64,000 nucleotides of DNA. Origin: Caulobacter sp. (GTDB lineage: Bacteria > Pseudomonadota > Alphaproteobacteria > Caulobacterales > Caulobacteraceae). The notes under the pieces are model-generated. The model was given only the letters and a program-made list of their open reading frames with translations, searched no databases and had not been told where the DNA came from. This document shows, one piece after another, positions 37,744 to 47,516 of this stretch (its first letter is position 1; the number at the start of each line of letters is the position of its first letter). Both the position numbers and the translations under genes were made by a program. The stretch is taken from the NCBI RefSeq assembly GCF_017744445.1, contig NZ_JAGIBH010000005.1, positions 62,001-126,000 of the forward strand. The letters run 5' to 3'.

Positions 37744-38859
37744 CTATTTCGAGAACTTCAGGATGGTGGTCGACTTGAACACCCTGCCCGGTCGTAGTTC
37801 GGTCGAGGGAAAGGCCGGCTGGTTGGGGCTGTCGGGCAGGTGTTGGGTCTCGAAGGCAAAGCCGGCATATTTCGGATAGGCCGCGCCACCGGGGCCCTTT
37901 TCAGTCCCGTCGAAGCCGTTGCCGCTGTTGATCTGCACCGAGGGCTGGTCGGTCAGCAGGGTGACGCGGCGACCGCTGGCGGGGTCTTCCATCCAGGCGA
38001 CCACGCGCACGCCGGACTTGGTCGCGCGGAAGGCCAGGCTGTGGTCGAAGCCCTGGGACGGCGACAACAGCGGGCCGTCCAGCTTCATCGCCTCACCCTC
38101 GCGGCGGGCCTTGCGGAAGTCCAGCACCGTGCCCTCGACCGACAGCAGCTTGCCCGACGGCGCCTTGCGAGCGTCGACCTCGGCATAACGATCGGCGTCG
38201 AGCCAGATCGTCTGGTCCCGGACATCACCGCTCTCGGCGCCGGCCAGGTTCAGGAAGCCGTGGTTGGTCAGGTTCAGCACCGTCGGGGCCGAGGTCCGGG
38301 CAGCGTAGTCGATGTGCAGTTCGTTGGCCTTGCGCATCAGCCGATAGGTTACGGTGATGTCCAGCGCGCCGGGGAAGCCCTGGTCGCCGTCCGGGCTGTG
38401 TAGTTCGAAGGCCACGCCCACCGACCGGACGTCGCTGACCGCGTGGCTGGTCCAGACTCGTTTGTCATAGCCGTTTGGGCCACCGTGCAGGGTCATGTGG
38501 TTGGCGTTGACCGGCAAGGTGTAGGGCTTTCCGTCGACGGTGATTTTCCCATCGGTGATCCGCCCGGCATAACGACCGATCACCGATGCCCAGCGCCGCG
38601 AGGTCGCCTCATAGGCGGCCACGCTAGGGAGGCTCAGGATCACGTTCTCGAACCGGCCGGCCCGGTCGGGTGTGCTGATCATGGTCAGGGTCGCGCCGTA
38701 GTCGATGGCGGCGACAGTCATACCGAGATCGTTGCGCAGGATCGTCTTCTCGACCGGCACGCCGACCTTGGTCGCGCCAAACGGCTCGCGCTGGACGTCG
38801 GCGGCCTGAGCCGAGGAAGCAAGCAAGGCGGCCAGGCCCGCCAGGAACAGTCTACGCAT
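37744..38859 (-). CDS. Exported aldose 1-epimerase (mutarotase)
   Basis: The 371-residue protein has a signal peptide (MRRLFLAGLAALLASSAQA) and the galactose-mutarotase fold: GRYAGRI, the His in HMTLHGGPNGYDKRVW, the catalytic His in LTNHGFLNLAG and the catalytic Glu in FAFETQHLPDSPN. It interconverts sugar anomers, here probably in the periplasm on products of the neighbouring lyase. The ATG at 38859 lies inside the end of the lyase gene (8-base overlap) and gives a clean signal peptide; the longer reading from 38928 lies wholly in that gene. Confidence 0.9.
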   Translation of the reverse strand: MRRLFLAGLAALLASSAQAADVQREPFGATKVGVPVEKTILRNDLGMTVAAIDYGATLTMISTPDRAGRFENVILSLPSVAAYEATSRRWASVIGRYAGRITDGKITVDGKPYTLPVNANHMTLHGGPNGYDKRVWTSHAVSDVRSVGVAFELHSPDGDQGFPGALDITVTYRLMRKANELHIDYAARTSAPTVLNLTNHGFLNLAGAESGDVRDQTIWLDADRYAEVDARKAPSGKLLSVEGTVLDFRKARREGEAMKLDGPLLSPSQGFDHSLAFRATKSGVRVVAWMEDPASGRRVTLLTDQPSVQINSGNGFDGTEKGPGGAAYPKYAGFAFETQHLPDSPNQPAFPSTELRPGRVFKSTTILKFSK

Positions 38860-40012
38860 CGATCCAGAGCACCGGTTGGCGGAGAGGGTAGTTGCGGATG
38901 ATCTCGGCCTCGGTCGGGTCCGGGTCAAGTTTGCGCCAGAGATCCAGATAGTCCGGCCGTTTCAAGGCCAGGCCGCCGAACAACAGGCTGGGCTGGCGGA
39001 CCGGCCAGCCGTCCCAGGCCTCGACGTCGGGGGGCTTGGGCCAGGTCTTCTTGTCGGCGATGAACGGGGCCATGTAGGCCAGGGCGTCGGCGATCGAGCC
39101 GCCCTGCCCGCCCTTGTAGGTCCACAGGTTGTCGTTTGGCGTCGACATCACGTGGGCGCAGGCGGCCAGGACGTCCAGATTGAACAGGCAGTAGCCGTAG
39201 GGCTTGGTGCGGGCCAGCTCCAGCGGCTGGGAGCCGTCGGCGGCGATCTGGCCGGGGACCAGCGCCTTGATCCGGCCACGCGCCACGTCCAGCTCGGCCT
39301 TGCGACCGGTCAGCTTGGCGAAGGCGGCGGCCTGCAGCGCCCAGCAGGTGCCGTGGTTGTTCTTCTGGTCGCGCTCGTCGACGCCGTTGGCCGAGGTGCT
39401 AATCCAGGTCAGGTAGCCGTCGAACCAAGCTACGGTCGGGGCGTAGACACCGACCGTCGGGCGTGCGGCCTTGAGCACCGATACGGCGCGGGCGACCTCA
39501 ACGAGGTGCAGGGTGTCGATGACGCCGATCCCCCTGCCCTTGTTCACGCCGATGATCGCCTGGGCGTGTTCGAGGTTCGGGTTCATCCGGATGTCGGACG
39601 CGACGAACCAAGCCTGCAGATGCTTTTCGGCATGTTCGGCGTAGCGCGCCTGGCCGGTCACCTTGTAGGCCGCCGCCAGAGCCGGCAGCTGGACGCCCAG
39701 ACGGATCACCGCGTCGCGGTGGGCGGTGAACTTGTCGGGGTTGGAGTAGCCATCCTTGCGGATGTACGGCCCCGTCGGATTAGCCGGATCGGGCCACCAG
39801 TAGTCGGCCTCGGAATAGTAGTCTTGGCGGCTGCCGGGACTGCGCGGGGCAGTGAAGGCGGTGATGGTCACCGGCGGCTCGAGCAGATAGCGGTCGGCGG
39901 CCTTGAGGATACGCGCGCGGTCAATGGCCGCGATGTCGAGCGGCGCCGCTTTGGCCGTCCCGAACGCCGTCAGCGCCAGGGCCGTCCCGAGGAAGAAGTC
40001 GCGTCGGTTCAT
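38852..40012 (-). CDS. Alginate_lyase-fold polysaccharide lyase, PL38-like
   Basis: The 386-residue protein has a twin-arginine-like signal (MNRRDFFLGTALALTAFGTAKAAP) and an all-helical barrel of the alginate_lyase (PF05426) type. Seen motifs are DYYSEADYWWPDP, GPYIRKDGYSNPD, FTAHRD and the catalytic-type NNHGTCW. Proteins of this pattern are found in family PL38 and relatives that cleave polymannuronate or glucuronan by beta-elimination. The family assignment is fairly firm, the substrate is not. It is followed by an aldose epimerase and preceded by a TonB receptor, with a GC hairpin in between. Confidence 0.83.
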   Translation of the reverse strand: MNRRDFFLGTALALTAFGTAKAAPLDIAAIDRARILKAADRYLLEPPVTITAFTAPRSPGSRQDYYSEADYWWPDPANPTGPYIRKDGYSNPDKFTAHRDAVIRLGVQLPALAAAYKVTGQARYAEHAEKHLQAWFVASDIRMNPNLEHAQAIIGVNKGRGIGVIDTLHLVEVARAVSVLKAARPTVGVYAPTVAWFDGYLTWISTSANGVDERDQKNNHGTCWALQAAAFAKLTGRKAELDVARGRIKALVPGQIAADGSQPLELARTKPYGYCLFNLDVLAACAHVMSTPNDNLWTYKGGQGGSIADALAYMAPFIADKKTWPKPPDVEAWDGWPVRQPSLLFGGLALKRPDYLDLWRKLDPDPTEAEIIRNYPLRQPVLWIDA

Positions 40013-40031
40013 GGATACGCTCCGAACGAAA

Positions 40032-40059
40032 GCGAGGGCGACGCGAACGCCGCCCTCGC
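40032..40059 (-). terminator. GC hairpin 3' of TonB receptor
   Basis: Perfect 9-base arms GCGAGGGCG (40032-40040) and CGCCCTCGC (40051-40059) enclose a 10-base loop in the 55-base gap between the receptor stop and the lyase start. There is no T-tract, so it may be an mRNA-stabilising or attenuating hairpin and not a full terminator. Confidence 0.55.
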
Positions 40060-40067
40060 GAGATGGA

Positions 40068-42491
40068 TTAGTACTTCACCTGGGCGCGGACGCCGAAGTA
40101 GCGCTCGCTGTCGCGGCCCGGCTTCCAGTTCACTGCCAGGGTGGCCGGGGTCGCCGTGCGGCTGAAGTTCCAGGCGTTGTCGCGCCCCTTGGTCAGGGCG
40201 TAGTTCGTGTCGAACAGGTTGTTGGCGAAGACGCTGACCTTCCAGTTGTCCTTCTGGATGCCGGCGCCCAGGTTGAAGATGCCGTAGGCCTCCTGCACCG
40301 CGTCCGGATCCTGGACCAGGCTGAAGCTGACCTCCGACTGCCAGCGATAGGCCGCCTGGATGAACGCGCCATACTCGGCGTTCAGCCGCCAGTCGTATTG
40401 GCCCGTCAGGCTGACGGTCCATTCGGGCGCATTGGGCAAGCGCTGGCCCGACAGATTCTGGCGACCGCCCACGCACCCTTCCGCCGCGGTCTGAGCCGCG
40501 TAGCAAGGCGCGTTCAGGAACTCGTCCATCTTGGCGATGTTGTAAGCGCCGTTAGCGTTCAGGGTCAGGCCGCCGGCATAGATCGCCACCTCGGTCTCGA
40601 CGCCCTTGGACGTCACCTTGCCCAGGCTCTGCAGGATGTTCTGGCCCAGGTCCAGGTCGCGGCTCTGGGCCTGGAAGTGGCGATAGTCCTCGAAGAAGGC
40701 CGTCATGTTCCAGGTCAGGCGGCGATCGAAGAACGAGCCCTTGAAGCCGGCCTCATACGACTTGCTGGTCTCGGGCGGCACCGGCTGGCGCGAGGCCACG
40801 CAGTCGGCGACCGGCAGGCCAAAGCACGAGCCGGCGGCGGTGGTCGCCGTACGCGTAGTCAGGATGCTGGTCAGGTCGTAGGCCAGGCCCTTGTAGCCCT
40901 TGGCGGCGTTGGCGAAGACCATAAAGCCCGGCGTGAACCGGTACTGCACGGCGGCCTTGCCGGTGACGACGCTGTCGCTGTCGCAGGTCGAGATCTTCAG
41001 CGACGGCGTCGGCGTGTTGGTCGAGCAGCCGGGCTTGCCATAGGTGACGCCGGTGTCGCGATCCAGGAAGTCGTAGCTGAGCTTCTCATGGTGGTAGCGC
41101 AGCCCGCCGATCACGGTCAGCTTCGGGGTGATGTCGTAGGACCCCTGCGCGAAGGCCGCGTAGGTCTTGGAGGTCGAGTTGGTCAGGTAGCTGGAATAGA
41201 TCAGCGAGTTGGTCGTCGGCAGCTGCTGCTGGCCGTTGAAGATCACGCCATTGAAGCTGCCGTGAGTGTTGGAGCCCCGGACATAGTCCCGGGTGCTGTC
41301 GGTCTTGCTGTAGAACAGGCCCGCCACGTAGCGGAACGGTCCGCTGTTCGGCGACGTCAGGCGCAGTTCTTGGGTGATGGTCTTGACGTCGAACGAGCCG
41401 CCATCCCCCACCCCGCCCTTCGGCGCGGTCGCGAAGTTGACGCCGCCGACCGTCAGGGTGCTGAAGTCGAAGTCGCTGGAGTCGGAGTCCTTGAAGTCCT
41501 CCAGGCGGTACTTGTCGTACGACGAGATCGACATCAACGAGCCGCCATTGGGCAGGTCATAGACCAGGCGCAGGCCCGTGCCATAGTCCTCGGCGAAGCC
41601 TTCGGTGTCCAGGTCCAGGCGCGTCAGACGGTTGTTCTTGCCCGGCGTGATCCCGGCCAGGATGGTCGAAGCCGGCAGGTTGGCGCGGCTGAAGGTGACG
41701 CCGGGGCTTAGGAAGTACTGGGCCGGCGCGCAGCAGGTCCCTTCGGTCTTGGTGTAGTACGGCGACAGGGTCGCGGTGAACCGGTCGGTCGGGCTCCAGG
41801 CGATCTTGCTCCGCACCGTGTAGTCGGTGGTGCCGTTCTGCCAGTTGCCGGTCGTCAGGTTCAGGATGTTGCCACGATAGTGGCTGTAGTTGGCGGCCAC
41901 GCGCACGGCCACGGTGTCGCTGACCGGGCCCGAGACGCTGGCCTGCAGGCGGCGCTCGTGGTCATCGGTGACCAGGGCGTCGGCCTTGGCGGTGAAGACC
42001 TTGCTGGGCGCCTCGGTGGTGATGTTGACCACGCCGGCCGAGGCGGCTTTGCCGAACAGGGTGCTCTGCGGGCCGCGCAGCACTTCCACCTGCTGGACAT
42101 CCACGAGGGCGGCGAAGGCGGCGGCCTGGAAGGCCTGCGGCACGTCGTCGATGACCACCGCCACGCTGGGCTGGGTGGCGATCGAGAAGGCGTAGGTGCC
42201 GATGCCGCGGATGTTGATGCTGTTATTGGCCGGCTGGGTGGTCTTGGAGATGGTCAGCGACGGCGCGGCCCGCGGCAGGTCGTCGAAGTCGCGGACATTG
42301 CCGCGCTCGAGATTGGCGGCCGTGACCACCAGCACCGAGGACGGCACGTTCTGGATGTTCTGGGCCTGTTTGGTGCCGGTGACGATGATCTCCTCGACCG
42401 TGGACGACACGGGCGCGGCGTCTTGGGCGTGAGCCGCGCCGGTCAGACCGACGAAAGCCGCTGACGCCAGCAGGATGGATTTACAGGACAT
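40068..42491 (-). CDS. TonB-dependent receptor, paralog of the FecA-like receptor
   Basis: The 807-residue receptor has a signal peptide (cleaved near AHAQ), TonB-box region VEEIIVTGTKQ, plug (about residues 40-165; TISKTTQPANNSINIRGIGTY, VEVLRGPQSTLFGKAASAGV) and a barrel ending RAQVKY. It matches the receptor at 49218-51908 in long blocks (DDVPQAFQA, GPQSTLFGKAASAGV, YRGN, LVQDP, WKPGRDS) but lacks its N-terminal signalling domain. A vicinal Cys pair (EGTCCAPAQ) in a barrel loop is shared with that receptor. Its place before the lyase and epimerase suggests uptake of oligouronides. Confidence 0.94.
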   Translation of the reverse strand: MSCKSILLASAAFVGLTGAAHAQDAAPVSSTVEEIIVTGTKQAQNIQNVPSSVLVVTAANLERGNVRDFDDLPRAAPSLTISKTTQPANNSINIRGIGTYAFSIATQPSVAVVIDDVPQAFQAAAFAALVDVQQVEVLRGPQSTLFGKAASAGVVNITTEAPSKVFTAKADALVTDDHERRLQASVSGPVSDTVAVRVAANYSHYRGNILNLTTGNWQNGTTDYTVRSKIAWSPTDRFTATLSPYYTKTEGTCCAPAQYFLSPGVTFSRANLPASTILAGITPGKNNRLTRLDLDTEGFAEDYGTGLRLVYDLPNGGSLMSISSYDKYRLEDFKDSDSSDFDFSTLTVGGVNFATAPKGGVGDGGSFDVKTITQELRLTSPNSGPFRYVAGLFYSKTDSTRDYVRGSNTHGSFNGVIFNGQQQLPTTNSLIYSSYLTNSTSKTYAAFAQGSYDITPKLTVIGGLRYHHEKLSYDFLDRDTGVTYGKPGCSTNTPTPSLKISTCDSDSVVTGKAAVQYRFTPGFMVFANAAKGYKGLAYDLTSILTTRTATTAAGSCFGLPVADCVASRQPVPPETSKSYEAGFKGSFFDRRLTWNMTAFFEDYRHFQAQSRDLDLGQNILQSLGKVTSKGVETEVAIYAGGLTLNANGAYNIAKMDEFLNAPCYAAQTAAEGCVGGRQNLSGQRLPNAPEWTVSLTGQYDWRLNAEYGAFIQAAYRWQSEVSFSLVQDPDAVQEAYGIFNLGAGIQKDNWKVSVFANNLFDTNYALTKGRDNAWNFSRTATPATLAVNWKPGRDSERYFGVRAQVKY

Positions 42492-42722
42492 GGTTCTCTC
42501 CCCCCCTTCCTTTTTTGATCAGCGACCGCGCTGGAAGGGTTGCGTGGCCACTGCCCTGCCGCGTCTCCCGAGGTGCGAACCAGCGGGAACGCGACGGATA
42601 AAGGGATCCCGCGTCCCCGCAGCGCCTTTGCTGGGGGATCATCCGTCGGTCAGGAGCTCCGCGCTTGGGAGGCGATGGGGAATCCGGACGACCAACGGAC
42701 CGCGATGCGGCGGGACAGGTGT

Positions 42723-42758
42723 CGGCCGGCGGGGGAAAAAGAAGGACCCCGCCGGCCG
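42723..42758 (-). terminator. Strong GC hairpin 3' of TonB receptor
   Basis: Perfect 12-base arms CGGCCGGCGGGG (42723-42734) and CCCCGCCGGCCG (42747-42758) enclose a 12-base loop, starting 7 bases past the receptor stop at 42766. On the transcribed strand the loop is pyrimidine-rich (TTCTTTTTC) but no T-tract follows. The rest of the 274-base gap 42492-42765 shows nothing I can name; it must carry the leader of the next receptor gene. Confidence 0.7.
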
Positions 42759-42765
42759 AGTAGGA

Positions 42766-45585
42766 TCAGAAGCGCAGGCGAGCGCCGAAGTAGATCTGCG
42801 GACCGTTGTCCGAGACCTCGGTGATCGAGTCCTCGCCAGCCTTGTACATGACGTCCCGCGTGCCAGTGACGTTCAGGGCTTGAAGCTTCAGCTGCACCTG
42901 CTTGGTCAGGTCATACGACGCCGACAGGTTCAGATAGCCCGAGCCCTTGGCGCTGCGGTTGGTGCTGCTGTTGGGCTTGAAGTAGTCCGAACGGTAGCGG
43001 TACGAGGCGCGCAGCGAGAGCTTTTCGTTCTCCCAGTAGACCGAGCCGCTGCCGGTGTATTTCGACAGCCCGTTCAGGTTGGCCGCGCCCATATAGGGGC
43101 TGACGGTCGACGGGTCGGGGATCTCGAAATTGGCCTCGGTGATCGCGAAGCTGCCCTGCACGCCGAACCCGCTGAGCAAGCCCGGCAGGTAGGTGAAAGC
43201 GTGGTTGCCCGAGAACTCGATGCCGTAGAGGTCGCGGGTTGCGGGGTCGTTGGCCGGCGCGATGGCGTTGAAGGTCACCAGCTGACCATTGGCCATGATG
43301 CTGGTCTCACGCGGCTCCTGGGCGTCGAACGCCGCCCCCTTCAGCCACTTGTAGTAGGTCGCGACGGCGAACGAGGTGTCGCGGTTGACGTAGAACTCCA
43401 GCGAGGCGTCCAGATTCCAGCCACGGATCGGCTTGAGGTCCGGGTTGCCGGTGGTGCTGTTGGTCAGCACGCCCTGCACCGTGGTGGCGGTGGTGTCGGC
43501 GATCGGGTTGATGCCGACGTTGAAGTCCTCGATGCCCGAACGCGACAGGGCCTTGTAGCCGGCGAGGCGCAGCTTCATCACGTCGGAGAGATCGAAGGCG
43601 ACGTTGACGCTGGGCAGGAAGTACTCGTAGCCCCCCGTGCCCTCGATCTCCTGCAGCGGGGTGCCCGGCGTGCGGACCACGGTGGCGGCCGCGCCGCCGA
43701 CCGACGGCGTCACGGTCAGCTCGCCGCGGAAGCCCTTCGACAGCACGCGGGTGCGGACGTAGCGGACGCCGGCGTTACCAGAGACGGGCGTATCGCCCAG
43801 CTGGGTGCGGAAGTTGGTCATCACATAGGCGGTGCTGATCCGCTCACGGATGTTGGAGTCTTCCGGCCCTGGCGCGTTGGACGGCAGCGCGAAGCTGTCC
43901 TTGCCGGTATAGGTCTTGAACAGGCAGTCGTTGTCGAACAGCGCCCAGCTCTTGACGTTGGTCTTGCCGCCCATGAAGTCGGACGTCGAGAATGGCACGC
44001 GGCAGTTGGCGTTGGCGTCGGCGACCAGCTGGGTCGGGGTGCGACCGTCGTAGGCGACCGGGATGGGCTGATCGCTGTTGTTATTCGCGTCCTGGGTGCG
44101 GCGGTGATCCGACAGGCGGCCGCCGACCTTGATGCTCTGGAAGAAGCCGTCGCCCAGCTCGTAGGTCACGTCGGCCCGCACCGCGCCGATCTTGTCGAAG
44201 CGGTCGGTGACCAGGCGATAGCGCGCGTAGTTGCTGTTGCTGGTCGGCGTGCCGAACAGGAAGTTGGCCGGGTCGTTGATGTCGAAGTTGGTGAAGGTGA
44301 CCGAGGGGACCTCGTCGCCCGTGCCGTCCAGCGTATAGGCCACGCGCGACTTGGAGCGCATGTTGGTGGCCTTCTGCAGCTCGGTGCGGTGCGACTGCGA
44401 GTACGACAGGTCGCCGCTGATGGTCAGGCGATCGGTCGGAGTCCAGGTCACCGCGCCGCCGCCGCCGATGTACTTCTCGTTGCGCTGGCGATCCTCGACC
44501 TGGATCTCGAGGTTGGAGTTACCGCTGTACTTGAGCAGCGCGCCATCGCTGTCGTCGTTCGACACGCCGCCGACAACCAGCGGCTGGATGCCGCGCAGGC
44601 CTTCGGTGATGGCCAGCTGGTTGCGGTACTCACCGCTCTTGCGGGTCGAGTACTGGCCGTCGAAGCTGATGTCGAGGTTGGGGGTCGGCTTCCACTGGAA
44701 CGTGCCCATCAGCGCTTCGCGCTTCTCATCCGTGACCTTGGACTGGAAGGTGCGCGAGCTGGTGGCGAAATAGCGCGGACCGAGCGTCGAACCGGCCGGC
44801 GCGGTCGTGGCGTTCGAGCAGTTGGCCGTCGCCGTGCCCGGAGCGCCGGCGTAGGTGGTGCACGGCACGAAGGCCGAGTTGGTGATGTAGTAGTCCTCGG
44901 GCGTGGCCTGATCCAGGCGCTGGTAGCCTAGGCTGACGCCCATCTCGCCGAACTTGGTGTCGAAGCTGTCGGTGTAGGAAATGTTGCCGCGATAGCCGAG
45001 ACCGTTGTGGCCGCGGATGTCGTCGTCCTTGGGCAGATAGGCGCCGCGCACTTCCATCTGGATGCGACGCTTGCCGTAGTCGATCGGGCGGATCGACTTC
45101 AGCTCGATGACGCCGGCGATGCCGCCGTCCAGGAAGTCGGCCTGCTGGCTCTTGTAGACCAAGACGCCGTTGACCAGTTCCGACGGGAACTGCTGGAAGG
45201 CCACCGAGCGGTCGGGACCGGCGGTCGAGACCTCGCGGCCATTGAAGGTCGAGAAGCTGAGCGCGGGACCCAGGCCACGCACGCTGAGCTCGTTGGCGTT
45301 ACCCTTGAAGCGGTCGGCGGTGACGCCGGTGATGCGCTCCAGCGTGTCGCCCACCGAGTTGTCCGGCAGGGCGCCGATCTCGTCATTGACGATGCCGTCG
45401 ACGATGACGCTGGCGTTGCGCTTGGTCTCGATCGAGCTGCGCTGGGTGGCGCGGGACGAGGTGACGACGATCGCATCGATCGTCGAGTCATCAGCCGGAG
45501 CAGCCGGCGCGGTCTGCGCCAGGGCGTGGGCCGGCAGCACGATGGCGGCCGTCAGCAGAAGATTGCGATAGAATGATGATTTCAT
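42766..45585 (-). CDS. TonB-dependent receptor, Xanthomonas/Caulobacter long type
   Basis: The 939-residue receptor has a signal peptide (cleaved near ALAQ), TonB-box region DAIVVTSSRA, and the plug pattern of the long Xanthomonas/Caulobacter group: KRNASVIVDGIVNDEIGALPDNSVGDTLERITGV, ELSVRGLGPALSFSTFNGREV and FPSELVNGVLVYKSQQADFLDGGIAGVIEL. Barrel ends FGARLRF. Known members of this group import oligosaccharides such as maltodextrins. It follows the lyase-like gene by 48 bases on the same strand, inside the polysaccharide block. Confidence 0.94.
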   Translation of the reverse strand: MKSSFYRNLLLTAAIVLPAHALAQTAPAAPADDSTIDAIVVTSSRATQRSSIETKRNASVIVDGIVNDEIGALPDNSVGDTLERITGVTADRFKGNANELSVRGLGPALSFSTFNGREVSTAGPDRSVAFQQFPSELVNGVLVYKSQQADFLDGGIAGVIELKSIRPIDYGKRRIQMEVRGAYLPKDDDIRGHNGLGYRGNISYTDSFDTKFGEMGVSLGYQRLDQATPEDYYITNSAFVPCTTYAGAPGTATANCSNATTAPAGSTLGPRYFATSSRTFQSKVTDEKREALMGTFQWKPTPNLDISFDGQYSTRKSGEYRNQLAITEGLRGIQPLVVGGVSNDDSDGALLKYSGNSNLEIQVEDRQRNEKYIGGGGAVTWTPTDRLTISGDLSYSQSHRTELQKATNMRSKSRVAYTLDGTGDEVPSVTFTNFDINDPANFLFGTPTSNSNYARYRLVTDRFDKIGAVRADVTYELGDGFFQSIKVGGRLSDHRRTQDANNNSDQPIPVAYDGRTPTQLVADANANCRVPFSTSDFMGGKTNVKSWALFDNDCLFKTYTGKDSFALPSNAPGPEDSNIRERISTAYVMTNFRTQLGDTPVSGNAGVRYVRTRVLSKGFRGELTVTPSVGGAAATVVRTPGTPLQEIEGTGGYEYFLPSVNVAFDLSDVMKLRLAGYKALSRSGIEDFNVGINPIADTTATTVQGVLTNSTTGNPDLKPIRGWNLDASLEFYVNRDTSFAVATYYKWLKGAAFDAQEPRETSIMANGQLVTFNAIAPANDPATRDLYGIEFSGNHAFTYLPGLLSGFGVQGSFAITEANFEIPDPSTVSPYMGAANLNGLSKYTGSGSVYWENEKLSLRASYRYRSDYFKPNSSTNRSAKGSGYLNLSASYDLTKQVQLKLQALNVTGTRDVMYKAGEDSITEVSDNGPQIYFGARLRF

Positions 45586-45633
45586 GGGTAGTTCTCCCCT
45601 TCTTTTATGGTCGTCTTGCCGAGGTCCTTCCCC

Positions 45634-47493
45634 TCAGCGGTAGTCCAGACGCCAGGTGATCTTGAACGGCGTCGCTTCACCCGTCGGCGCGCCATGGCAG
45701 ACGACCTTGGTCGTCATGGCGCCCGTCGCGGATCGGTATTCCTTGTCCTGGCCGACCGGCCCGGACTGGCAGGATTTCAGGCCTTCCACCGCAAAGCGGC
45801 GCACCACCCCGTCGGTGAAGGTGGTGGTCCCGGCGGCCTGCTTGGCGCCGCCGGAGAACGAACCGAACTGCAGTTCGATGTCCTTGACCTTCACGCCGGC
45901 GGTCGGGCTGAAGGTGTCGGTGCGAGTGATGCGGCCGGGCTCGAGGACGTAGGTCGTTTTGACCGAGACGCGCTTGTCGGCGACCGGGGCGCGCTCGCCC
46001 ATCTTGTCCAGCTCGTCCTGACGCCAGGTCACCGTGGTCTTGGAGCCCTTGGCCTCGACCTTGGCGTCCTTGAAATAGGCCAGCGGCATCAGGGCCGAGC
46101 CGTCCTCAAGGGTCAGCCGGGGCGTCAGGAACGGCGCGACGCCATCCGGCGAGCCCGCCAGCATCCCCGGCGAGAACGGGATCGGGAAATACGGGTTGTG
46201 ATTGTGCTGGCTTTCGCCGCCGTTGATCACCGGCAAGGCGATCATACGGCTGCCGTCGCGCACCGAGACCAGCAGGCGGTCGTAGTCGCCGCGCTGGAAC
46301 CAGGTCACCTGGCGGCGCGGCAGGGTCGACAGGCCCTTGGCCCAATCGGCGGCCGGCGACTTGCCCGCATAGCCCATGCGCGCCCAGTGGGCGCTGGTAT
46401 AGGCGTACTGGTGGGCCAGCGAGAGGTTCTCGCCCAGGATCCGAAACTTGCCGCGATAGTCGTCGGTGCGGCGGCCGCCATCCCACAGGTTCACCGAACC
46501 GGTCTTGGGGTCCTGCCAGAACTCGGCATAGCGCTGGGCCGCGCGAGCGGAATAGGCATAGGCCAGTTCCTTCTCCTGCGGAGTCAGCAGGTCCAGCACC
46601 GCCGCGGCGGTCAGGGTCTCGATGATGGCCGTCTCGCCATAAGGACCGATGCTGCGGCCGTATTCGAAGCCCTGCCCTTCGGCGTCCAGACGCATCAGCA
46701 TCACGTCGGCGGACTTGCGCAGCCAGGTGAGGACCTGTTGCGGCGGCTTGCCGCCGGTCTCGATGAAGCGCTGGGCGATCTCGCCGGCCAGCAGGACGGA
46801 ATAGCGGTCGAAGCGCCCTTCCCCGTCGGTTTCGTCGGCGAAGCCGTACTGGCCGGAATAGAGGTCGTAGTGCTCGGCGATCTTGGCGTACAGCTTCTCG
46901 GCCGGCGCGCCGTCGTCCCAGCCCATGCGGGTGCGCAGCCGGGCGATGGCGAAGGCCACGCAGTAGTAGTTATTCGGGTGATCGATCAGGGCGTAGGTGT
47001 CGACGTCGACGAACATCCGCCAGTCGAGACGCACGCGCAGCTTGGCCAGGGTCAGCGGATCGACGGCGTCCTTCAGGCGGCCGGCTTCGCGCAGCTTGTT
47101 CAGCGCCGAGAGGTAGTAGTAGGCGCCCCAGCTGTCATTGGCGTCGTCGGCGGTCAGCTTGGCGATCTTGCGGAAGTCGGCCAGGTAGGTCGGCAGGCGC
47201 GGATCGTTGTCCGGCAGGGTGACCAGGAAGTCGACGAGGCCGATGGCGATCTTGCCCGGCAGGAACTTGTCGCTGCCGTTGAACACCGGCTGGCCGTCCA
47301 GTTCCAGCTTGCGGCCGTCCTTCACCAGCTTGATCAGCAGTTGCTCGGTCTGGGGCTGGATGCGGTCGCGGACCGTGACGTCGTAGGCCGGAATGGCCGC
47401 CGCGGCCGGGGCCTGGGCCGCCTGGGCGACGCCGCCCATGCCCAGTAGGATCAGGGCTGAAATCGAAACACTGGTAACCGGTGTCAGGTACAA
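45634..47493 (-). CDS. Exported lyase-like protein, family not recognised
   Basis: The 619-residue protein starts with TTG at 47493 behind an ideal GGGAGGA, and has a signal peptide (VSISALILLGMGGVAQA). Residues about 60-360 are helix-rich with regularly spaced Trp/Tyr/His motifs (DHPNNYYCVAFAIARLR, GPYGETAIIETLTAAAVLDLL), as in alpha-toroid lyases; residues about 400-619 are strand-rich (NHNPYFPIPFSPGMLAG, KVKDIELQFGSFSGG). That two-domain plan is common to heparinase- and alginate-type polysaccharide lyases, but I cannot name a family. It lies between the FecR gene and a TonB receptor, with a promoter-like repeat upstream at 47517-47549. Lyase activity is inference from context and layout. 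Confidence 0.72.
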   Translation of the reverse strand: MYLTPVTSVSISALILLGMGGVAQAAQAPAAAAIPAYDVTVRDRIQPQTEQLLIKLVKDGRKLELDGQPVFNGSDKFLPGKIAIGLVDFLVTLPDNDPRLPTYLADFRKIAKLTADDANDSWGAYYYLSALNKLREAGRLKDAVDPLTLAKLRVRLDWRMFVDVDTYALIDHPNNYYCVAFAIARLRTRMGWDDGAPAEKLYAKIAEHYDLYSGQYGFADETDGEGRFDRYSVLLAGEIAQRFIETGGKPPQQVLTWLRKSADVMLMRLDAEGQGFEYGRSIGPYGETAIIETLTAAAVLDLLTPQEKELAYAYSARAAQRYAEFWQDPKTGSVNLWDGGRRTDDYRGKFRILGENLSLAHQYAYTSAHWARMGYAGKSPAADWAKGLSTLPRRQVTWFQRGDYDRLLVSVRDGSRMIALPVINGGESQHNHNPYFPIPFSPGMLAGSPDGVAPFLTPRLTLEDGSALMPLAYFKDAKVEAKGSKTTVTWRQDELDKMGERAPVADKRVSVKTTYVLEPGRITRTDTFSPTAGVKVKDIELQFGSFSGGAKQAAGTTTFTDGVVRRFAVEGLKSCQSGPVGQDKEYRSATGAMTTKVVCHGAPTGEATPFKITWRLDYR

Positions 47494-47516
47494 GTCTGCA
47501 GTCCTCCCGAGTGGTC

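Noticed and set aside
42475..44931. An 818-codon plus-strand open frame
   Set aside because: It is antisense to the long TonB receptor and runs through the perfect hairpin at 42723-42758; no family features.
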